From assembly GCA_017613015.1 (NCBI GenBank), contig JAGAEQ010000047.1:1-36042 (forward strand): DNA of 36,042 nucleotides, given 5' to 3'. The notes under the pieces are model-generated. The model was given only the letters and a program-made list of their open reading frames with translations, was not told the origin of the DNA and searched no databases. Positions 30,696-36,042 of the stretch are shown here, in pieces. The translations under genes were made by a program, and so were the position numbers. Within the stretch, counting starts at the first letter, position 1; each line of letters begins with the position of its first letter. The DNA is from Bacteroidales bacterium (lineage in GTDB: Bacteria; Bacteroidota; Bacteroidia; Bacteroidales; WCHB1-69).

Positions 30696-31541
30696 TTACT
30701 GCTGCATCATGTTCTGCGGCCGGACAATGTTCGGAAGCACTTCGATTTCAGCGATGATGGTGGAGAAAGGCGGAACCGGGATGTAGGGGTTCTGCACACC
30801 GAAGGCGATGTGGTACGGCATGATGAGGGTGGCTTTGCCGCCGCGTTTCATCAGGGAGAGGCCTTCGTCCAGTCCGGCGAACATGCGTCCGACAATGCAG
30901 TACAACGGATCCTTCCCTTCGGAGGAGTCGAAAACGCTGTCGTTGGCGAGCTTGAAGGTGTAGCGGATGCTGAGGGAGTCCCCGTTGGCGATAGGAGTGC
31001 CTTTGCCAACCTGGGTTTCAATGAAGTAGAGCCCGCTTTCCCGAGGTTCGGCCTCCAGTCCGTGCACGCTCATGTACTGCTTGATTTCCTCCTGTTTTTC
31101 CGCGTTCACTTCTTCTGCGCTGCGGATGCGGTTCATTTTGATGGTGAAGAACACCATGGTCTCCTCGGTGATGAAGTCAGGCAGTTCAGGAATGCCCATG
31201 TGCAGGAAAAAGGTGTCGGCTTTGAGTGCGAAAGAGGCTTCGTCCCCTTCGTGCATCAGGGAATAGGCTTCGTACAGGTCGCCGGGGTAGACGGATTCCT
31301 GCATCATGTCCACCACATCCCGCTCTTCGAAAACGATGGAGTCGTTGTCGGTGCGGTAGGACACGGTAAGGAAGAGGTAGTCGCCGTTTTCGGCCGCCCG
31401 GGCATCCTTGTTTTGCACAATGAATTTGTAATACAGTTCGTTGTCGGTTTTTTCAAAACCTTTGAGCTTTTTGTCTTTGCAAGACGTGCTGCAAACTGCC
31501 AACGCGCAGAGTGCCATTGTAATCAGAAAAAATCTCTTCAT
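30696..31541 (-). CDS. FKBP-like lipoprotein with altered active site
   Basis: The start is set at 31541 (MKRFFLITMALCALAVCSTSCKDKK), giving 281 residues with a lipoprotein-like signal. The open frame extends 78 bases upstream and would overlap the preceding gene, so it is rejected. The architecture matches the next gene: degenerate N-terminal FKBP-like domain (GDYLFLTVSYRTDNDSIVF, YSLMHEGDEASFALKA), helical linker and C-terminal FKBP-like domain. Here the active site is altered: AGLDEGLSLMKRGG has Leu where FKBPs have Trp, and AFGVQNPYIPVPPFS replaces the AYGERG loop. It may be a chaperone without strong isomerase activity. It is clearly a paralogue of its downstream neighbour. Confidence 0.85.
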   Translation of the reverse strand: MKRFFLITMALCALAVCSTSCKDKKLKGFEKTDNELYYKFIVQNKDARAAENGDYLFLTVSYRTDNDSIVFEERDVVDMMQESVYPGDLYEAYSLMHEGDEASFALKADTFFLHMGIPELPDFITEETMVFFTIKMNRIRSAEEVNAEKQEEIKQYMSVHGLEAEPRESGLYFIETQVGKGTPIANGDSLSIRYTFKLANDSVFDSSEGKDPLYCIVGRMFAGLDEGLSLMKRGGKATLIMPYHIAFGVQNPYIPVPPFSTIIAEIEVLPNIVRPQNMMQQ

Positions 31542-31590
31542 GGTGTTTTTGAATGTTAAATTATATATTAACGTTTGTATTGTCTTTTTA

Positions 31591-32115
31591 TTATGGCAGA
31601 ATTTCCAATGAGTACACAAGGGTTGTGAATCCAGGGATGTCGCCGCCGTCCCCGAGGCTTCCGTAGGCCAGGTGGGGCGGGATGATCAGGTGGGCTTTAC
31701 AGCCTCTCTGCATCAGTTGCAGGGCCTCCTGCAAACCGGCGATTTCATCGGAGCGTTCAATCACTAACTCCTTGATGCCGTCTTTGTCCGAGGCGTAAAC
31801 CGGTGTGCCGTCCAGCAGGGAAATGTTGCAGCGCAGCCGCACCGCGTCCCCTTTGGAAAGGGTTTTGCCGCTTCCTTTTTGAAAGATTTCATAATACAGT
31901 CCGGAGGGCGTGCGTTGCATCTGCCATCCGTAGCGGCGTATCACCAGTTCAATGTCCTTGGCCTCGTTGCGGACAATCTCCCGGTGGATGCCGGTCATGT
32001 ATTCCTCGGTGGGTTTCTGTACGGGTTCGGTCCCGGTGTCGGCGGCTTTTCGCTGGCAGCAAAGGCACAGGCCCGAAAGACAGGCAAGTATGGTCAGGGC
32101 AAGGCGGAACTTCAT
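31591..32115 (-). CDS. GldI-like FKBP-type lipoprotein
   Basis: A 174-residue protein with a Cys-rich signal peptide end (CLSGLCLCCQRKA); the lipobox is not canonical, so lipidation is likely but unproven. Residues about 75-174 form a single FKBP-like domain: SGLYYEIFQKGSGKTLSKGD, LLDGTPVY, IAGLQEALQLMQRGCKAHLI, HLAYGSLGDGGDIPGFTTLV. Trp is again replaced by Leu in the AGxxEA motif. The size, lipoprotein nature and position after a DHH phosphoesterase resemble GldI of gliding and T9SS bacteria, but I do not assign the symbol firmly. Its ATG overlaps the nrnA stop as ATGA (4 bases), indicating coupled translation. Confidence 0.82.
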   Translation of the reverse strand: MKFRLALTILACLSGLCLCCQRKAADTGTEPVQKPTEEYMTGIHREIVRNEAKDIELVIRRYGWQMQRTPSGLYYEIFQKGSGKTLSKGDAVRLRCNISLLDGTPVYASDKDGIKELVIERSDEIAGLQEALQLMQRGCKAHLIIPPHLAYGSLGDGGDIPGFTTLVYSLEILP

Positions 32116-33149
32116 GGCAGCAGCTGGTTTTTGTATTGGTCCAGGGTGGAGCGGAACAGGGCGATGGCCTTTTCCATGCTCTCATGAAATTCGCCACCGG
32201 CGGCGTTGCGGTGTCCTCCGCCGTTGAAATGGGCGCGGGCGTAAGCGTTTACGTCAAAATCGGCCTTGGAGCGGAAGGAAATCCGGATATGCCCGTCCCT
32301 TTCCGTGAAAAAGGCGGTAAAGTGCACGGATTTCATGGAAAGTCCGTAGTTAACAATGCCTTCGGTGTCCCCTTGCTTGAAATGGAAGCGTTGCAGGTCC
32401 TCCTTGGTCAGGTAGATATAGGAGGTGGCGTAGTCGTCCAGCACCACCATGCGCTCGCTCAGGCAGAAGCCCAGCAGGCGCACGCGGCTTTCGGAATAGG
32501 TGTCGTAAATGTTGCGGTGGATTTGCTCCCCGTTGATGTGCAGTTCCATCAGTTTGCCCGCCGTTTCGAAGGTGGACACGTTGTCGCAGTGATAGCTGAA
32601 GCTTCCGGTGTCGGTCACGATGCCGGTATACAGGCATTCGGCCATTTCCTTGGTGATTTTGTCCGCATCGTTGAAATGGCAGGCAATCAGCCGGTAGACC
32701 AGCTCGCAGGTGGAGGAGGTCTCCTCGGTGACCGAATAGGTGAAATCAAAAATGTCGGAAGGGTCTATGTGGTGGTCGATGAGGGCTTTGTACGCTTTGG
32801 ACTGCTCTAAGGCCGTCTGTAGCAGGCTCACCCGTTTGCTTTGGTTGAGGTCCAAGCAGAAAAGAAAGCCCGCTTCCCGGATTTTTCGGGTGCAGAAGTC
32901 GGTCTCCTTGTGGGCGAGACGCACTTTCCCTATGCCGGGCATCCATTGCAGGAAATCGGGGAAGTCGTTGGGGGAGATGATGCAGCATTGGTGCCCTTTC
33001 TGTTCCAGGTACATGGACAGGGCCAATGCGGATCCCAAGGCGTCGCCGTCCGGATTATGGTGTATCAGCAGCACAATTTCCTGGTGTTTCTGCAATTCGG
33101 CTTGCAGTGCGCGTACCGCTTCCCGGCTCAAATGTCGCATTTCAGTCAT
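32112..33149 (-). CDS. nrnA: DHH family phosphoesterase (NrnA-like oligoribonuclease / pAp phosphatase)
   Basis: The protein has 345 residues from the ATG at 33149; ATGs at 33167, 33164 and 33140 are also in frame. Motifs of the DHH/DHHA1 family are clear: LLIHHNPDGDALGSALAL near the N-terminus, FCLDLNQSKRV, ALIDHHIDPSD (the DHH motif), GIVTDTGSFSYH, and the C-terminal DHHA1 signature FNGGGHRNAAGGEFHES that binds substrate. NrnA-type enzymes degrade short RNA oligonucleotides and remove the 3' phosphate of pAp with manganese. Its start overlaps the end of the WG-repeat gene by 8 bases, and its stop overlaps the FKBP gene by 4, so it is embedded in one transcript. Confidence 0.9.
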   Translation of the reverse strand: MTEMRHLSREAVRALQAELQKHQEIVLLIHHNPDGDALGSALALSMYLEQKGHQCCIISPNDFPDFLQWMPGIGKVRLAHKETDFCTRKIREAGFLFCLDLNQSKRVSLLQTALEQSKAYKALIDHHIDPSDIFDFTYSVTEETSSTCELVYRLIACHFNDADKITKEMAECLYTGIVTDTGSFSYHCDNVSTFETAGKLMELHINGEQIHRNIYDTYSESRVRLLGFCLSERMVVLDDYATSYIYLTKEDLQRFHFKQGDTEGIVNYGLSMKSVHFTAFFTERDGHIRISFRSKADFDVNAYARAHFNGGGHRNAAGGEFHESMEKAIALFRSTLDQYKNQLLP

Positions 33150-33855
33150 CCCATTCCAATTCATCAAACGAGGCGTCGAACAGGATTTCCCCCTTGCGGT
33201 TCATCACCCCCCATTTCCCGTTGATTTTCATACCGGCCAGCCCTTTGCGGAAAGAAGTGACCTTTTCGAAGGCGAAAGGGATTTCCAGGCTGCCTTTGGT
33301 GTCCAGAAAACCCCAAGTCCCTTCGCTGCATGCGGCGACAAGGCCTTCGCTCACGTCCTGCATGTCGGTGTATTGGCAGCGGATGCGCGTCACGCCGTTG
33401 GAGTCAATCAGTCCCCACATTCCGTTCATTTTCACCCGGGCATAGCCGTTCACAAACGACCGTGCGTCTTCGTACACACAAGGGATGTCCAGCGCCCCTT
33501 TGCGGTTGAGGTAGCCCCAGCGTCCGTTTTGGCGGACAGCCGCGCGTTGGCCGGAGACCTCTCGTATGCGTTCATAGGCGGCAGGAATGACAAACGCCCC
33601 TTCCGCATTGACCATTCCCCAGCGGTTGCCGCTTCGGACCACGAAAAGCCGCAGTATGTCCGTATTGGCGGGAAGCGGTCCGGTCTCAGGGGTCTCCGAG
33701 ATGGGGGTGGGGTGGAACACGAGGTTTTTTGGGGCTTTTTTAATGTTGTTCAAATCCACTGAAGAGGCGGATTCCGCTTCTATGACAATTTGTCCGGAAG
33801 CACGCACACACAGGAGCAAACTCAGTCCCATGCCTAAAATGAAGCCTTTTTTCAT
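33142..33855 (-). CDS. Exported WG-repeat protein
   Basis: A 237-residue protein with signal peptide MKKGFILGMGLSLLLCVRASGQ. From about residue 75 it consists of five WG repeats of about 32 residues: GNRWGMVNAEGAFVIP, NGRWGYLNRKGALDIP, NGMWGLIDSNGVTRI, EGTWGFLDTKGSLEIP and NGKWGVMNRKGEILF. WG repeats form a beta-solenoid or propeller of unknown biochemical function and are common in secreted Bacteroidota proteins. No sorting domain is present at the C-terminus, so it is probably periplasmic. It is the first gene of the nrnA-FKBP unit, 28 bases after a promoter box. Confidence 0.88.
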   Translation of the reverse strand: MKKGFILGMGLSLLLCVRASGQIVIEAESASSVDLNNIKKAPKNLVFHPTPISETPETGPLPANTDILRLFVVRSGNRWGMVNAEGAFVIPAAYERIREVSGQRAAVRQNGRWGYLNRKGALDIPCVYEDARSFVNGYARVKMNGMWGLIDSNGVTRIRCQYTDMQDVSEGLVAACSEGTWGFLDTKGSLEIPFAFEKVTSFRKGLAGMKINGKWGVMNRKGEILFDASFDELEWDD

Positions 33856-33883
33856 AATCCGAGAATGGTGAAGAAAGAATCTG

Positions 33884-33891
33884 CAAAAGTA
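33884..33891 (-). promoter_or_regulatory. Bacteroidota -7 promoter element for the WG-nrnA-FKBP unit
   Basis: Minus strand TACTTTTG matches TAnnTTTG exactly, 28 bases before the WG-repeat ATG. With tight overlaps and short gaps downstream it may drive genes down to 29829 and perhaps gpx. It is divergent from the exuT promoter about 95 bases away. Confidence 0.6.
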
Positions 33892-33985
33892 ATCGAAAAA
33901 TCAATTGCTTTTCCACACTTGTCCGAAGAAAAAGCGGACGGCGGAAAAAATCGGGGCATACGGCGGAGGGTAAGGGGGAAAGAGC

Positions 33986-33993
33986 TATCTTTG
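33986..33993 (+). promoter_or_regulatory. Bacteroidota -7 promoter element for exuT-uxaC
   Basis: TATCTTTG matches TAnnTTTG exactly, 81 bases before the exuT ATG, giving a leader of about 75 bases. I saw no convincing operator palindrome in the 33892-33985 spacer. A short GTCCG...CGGAC pair at 33921-33939 is too short to call. Confidence 0.55.
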
Positions 33994-34074
33994 CAGTTTA
34001 TTTGAAAAAAGATTTGAAAACGGAACACTCGCCCGGACAGTTGTTTGCTAAAGGAATGATATACTGAAAAGAAA

Positions 34075-35499
34075 ATGAAGCAGAACCAAAAGACCAATTT
34101 CCGATGGGTGATGTGTGCGCTGCTGTTCGCCGCCACCACCATCAATTACTTGGACCGCCAAGTGCTGAGCCTGACCTTTGAAGAGTTTATCAAACCGGAA
34201 TTTCATTGGACGGACGCGCATTACGGCACCATTACCGCCGTGTTTTCGCTTTGCTACGCTATTTTTATGCTTTTTGCGGGCCGCCTGATTGACTGGCTGG
34301 GTACGAAAAAGGGATATACCTGGGCCATTGGCGTCTGGAGTGCGGGCGCCTGTCTGCACGCCGTTTGCGGTCTGGTAACCCGTTACGGCACCGGTTTGGA
34401 GTCTTCTGCTGCCTTGTTGCAGGCGACGGGCGACACCGCCGTGCTTGTCGCCACCGTGTCCTTATGGGCGTTTCTGGTGGCGCGTTGCGTGCTGGCTTTT
34501 GGCGAGGCGGGCAACTTTCCGGCGGCCATTAAGGTGACGGCGGAGTATTTTCCCAAGAAAGACCGCGCTTTCGCCACTTCTGTCTTCAATTCCGGCGCGT
34601 CCATAGGCGCCTTGGTCGCCCCTTTGACCATTCCGCCCTTGGCCAAGCATTTCGGTTGGGAGATGGCGTTCGTCATCATCGGCTCCTTGGGTTTTGTGTG
34701 GGCCGGATGCTGGGTGTTCCTGTACGATGAACCCCGCCGTTCCCGTTTTGTCAGCAAAGGGGAGCTGGAATATATTGAGTCGGATAAAATGGCGGACGAT
34801 GCGGCCTTTCATCCGGAGGAGGAGGTCAAGAAAGGCGTTTCCATTTGGAAATGTTTCACGTATCGTCAGACATGGAGCCTGATTGCCGGGAAAGGCCTGA
34901 CGGACGGCGTGTGGTGGTTTTTCCTGTTCTGGACTCCGAGCTACCTGAAGGCGCAGTTCGACATCAACACCTCCGATCCCAAGGGGATGATGCTGATATT
35001 CACCTTGTATGCCATTGTAATGCTGTCACTTTTGGGCGGCAAGCTGCCTACGCTGATTATTCGTCGGACGGGTTGGGACCCTTACCGTTCCCGCATGCTC
35101 GCCATGCTGCTTTTCGCTTTTTTCCCGCTTTGCGTGCTGCTGGCACAACCCTTGGGGCAGTACTCCCCTTGGTGGCCCATTCTGCTGATTGGTGTCGGAT
35201 GCGCGGCCCATCAGAGCTGGAGCGCCAATATTTTCTCCACCACGGGCGACATGTTTCCCAAACCTTGGATTGCGACCGTGACGGGCATAGGCGGCATGGC
35301 GGGCGGCATTGGCAGTTTCTTTATCCAAAAGGGCGCTGGCAACCTCTTCACCTACGCGGATGAGGTGCAGATGCATTTTCTGGGTTATGTGGGCAAAAGT
35401 GCAGGGTATGAGATTGCTTTTATCGTGTGCTCGGTGGCCTACCTGTTGGCCTGGCTCATCATGAAGGCTTTGGTGCCCAAATACCGTCCGGTCGTTTGA
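34075..35499 (+). CDS. exuT: MFS hexuronate transporter (ExuT-like, anion:cation symporter family)
   Basis: A 474-residue 12-helix major facilitator. The first helix carries the ACS-family motif TTINYLDRQVLSL. The loop between helices 2 and 3 has GRLIDWLGTKKGY, and the fifth helix region has ARCVLAFGEAGNFPAAIKVTAEYFPKK, diagnostic of ExuT/hexuronate and related sugar-acid importers. Another typical element is GIGGMAGGIGSFFIQ near the C-terminus. It would import glucuronate or galacturonate with protons. Support for the substrate comes from uxaC, which starts 35 bases downstream. The 219-base gap upstream holds divergent promoters and no gene. Confidence 0.92.
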   Translation: MKQNQKTNFRWVMCALLFAATTINYLDRQVLSLTFEEFIKPEFHWTDAHYGTITAVFSLCYAIFMLFAGRLIDWLGTKKGYTWAIGVWSAGACLHAVCGLVTRYGTGLESSAALLQATGDTAVLVATVSLWAFLVARCVLAFGEAGNFPAAIKVTAEYFPKKDRAFATSVFNSGASIGALVAPLTIPPLAKHFGWEMAFVIIGSLGFVWAGCWVFLYDEPRRSRFVSKGELEYIESDKMADDAAFHPEEEVKKGVSIWKCFTYRQTWSLIAGKGLTDGVWWFFLFWTPSYLKAQFDINTSDPKGMMLIFTLYAIVMLSLLGGKLPTLIIRRTGWDPYRSRMLAMLLFAFFPLCVLLAQPLGQYSPWWPILLIGVGCAAHQSWSANIFSTTGDMFPKPWIATVTGIGGMAGGIGSFFIQKGAGNLFTYADEVQMHFLGYVGKSAGYEIAFIVCSVAYLLAWLIMKALVPKYRPVV

Positions 35500-35534
35500 A
35501 AAAGAGTGAGGTCGTAAAACAAAAACTGCAAGCG

Positions 35535-36042
35535 ATGAAAGCGTTTATTCATGAAGATTTTCTATTGACAAGCCCTACGGCCCGGCGTCTGTACCACACG
35601 TATGCGGAGCCCATGCCCATTCTGGACTACCATTGCCATTTGTCGCCCGGGGAAATCGCTTCGGACAGGCGTTGGGAGAACATGACGCAGCTCTGGTTGG
35701 AGGGAGACCATTACAAATGGCGGCAGATGCGCTCCAACGGCGTGGAGGAACGCTACTGCACCGGCGACGCTTCCGATTACGACAAATTTCTCAAGTATGC
35801 GGAAAGCATGGAGTATTTGCTGCGCAATCCTCTGTTTGACTGGTCGCATCTGGAGCTGGCAAGGTATTTCGGCGAGTACGGGCGTCTTTCCCGGCAGACG
35901 GCTGCGGAAATCTGGGAAAAGTGCAATGCGATGCTGCAACGTCCGGAATATTCGGCGCGGGGATTGATGCGCCGTTCCAATGTGCGCGTGGTCTGCACCA
36001 CGGATGATCCTACTGATGATTTGCGCCATCATCGGCAATTGG
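35535..36042 (+). CDS. uxaC: Glucuronate isomerase, N-terminal part (truncated by window edge)
   Basis: From the ATG at 35535 the frame stays open to the right edge (169 complete codons; the family is about 470 residues). The start MKAFIHEDFLLTSPTARRLY and the metal-site motif ILDYHCHLSPGEIASDRRW are characteristic of UxaC, as is LWLEGDHYKWRQMRSNGVEE. The enzyme converts glucuronate to fructuronate and galacturonate to tagaturonate, the first intracellular step of hexuronate breakdown. It follows the exuT-like transporter by 35 bases, so they form one catabolic unit that probably continues beyond the window. Confidence 0.95.
   Translation, partial: MKAFIHEDFLLTSPTARRLYHTYAEPMPILDYHCHLSPGEIASDRRWENMTQLWLEGDHYKWRQMRSNGVEERYCTGDASDYDKFLKYAESMEYLLRNPLFDWSHLELARYFGEYGRLSRQTAAEIWEKCNAMLQRPEYSARGLMRRSNVRVVCTTDDPTDDLRHHRQL

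Noticed and set aside
33921..33939. GTCCG...CGGAC inverted pair between the divergent WG and exuT promoters, considered as an operator.
   Set aside because: Five base pairs with a 9-base loop is expected by chance in GC-rich DNA.

Overview
The window comes from a moderately GC-rich member of the Bacteroidota, most likely the order Bacteroidales. Three things point there. Several genes encode type IX secretion system (T9SS) cargo with C-terminal sorting domains of type A (YPNP...) or type B (CHU_C-like). PorZ, a T9SS component, is encoded. Many genes are preceded by the Bacteroidota -7 promoter element TAnnTTTG. I cannot name genus or species. No mobile element, CRISPR array, rRNA or tRNA was recognised, and no gap between genes exceeds 300 bases; the largest are about 230 bases at the left end and about 219 bases at 33856-34074.

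Layout, left to right. (1) 1-740, minus: the N-terminal half of an unusual IMP dehydrogenase, cut by the window edge. (2) 971-6722, plus: a type B T9SS cargo protein, porZ and fumC, closely spaced. (3) 6803-8581, plus: the chaperone pair grpE-dnaJ, ended by a strong terminator. (4) 8703-12758, plus: two type A T9SS cargo proteins, one built of about nine Cys-containing 'GCDS' repeats and one S8 subtilase. (5) 12918-18020, minus: a 966-residue beta-propeller cargo protein followed by a C10 (streptopain-like) protease with two CUB-like domains. (6) 18210-19835, minus: tpiA-prmA. (7) 19932-20483, plus: an unrecognised lipoprotein, meeting thrS (minus, 20484-22442) stop codon to stop codon. (8) 22639-29069, plus: a secreted multi-copy PepSY/BLIP-like protein, then two SGNH hydrolase-like proteins and an MBOAT O-acyltransferase, probably an envelope acylation cassette. 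(9) 33855 down to 29219, minus: a WG-repeat protein, an NrnA-type DHH phosphoesterase, three consecutive FKBP-type proteins (the first GldI-like) and a glutathione peroxidase. (10) 34075 to the right edge, plus: exuT-like hexuronate transporter and the start of uxaC.

How the genes fit together. Much of the window serves the cell envelope and secretion. PorZ helps mature T9SS cargo at the cell surface, and at least four cargo proteins, two of them proteases, lie within 15 kb of it; PorZ itself also ends in a type A domain. The SGNH-SGNH-MBOAT cassette would acylate and possibly trim an envelope glycan. The FKBP series probably supplies folding factors to the periplasm or outer membrane. The rest is housekeeping (guaB, fumC, grpE/dnaJ, tpiA, prmA, thrS, nrnA, gpx) plus a hexuronate uptake and catabolism unit. 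The most unusual items are the three FKBP genes with progressive loss of active-site residues, the acylation cassette with a second SGNH protein lacking the usual block-I Asp, and the GCDS-repeat exoprotein. These are variants or combinations of known families; I do not see a wholly new system.
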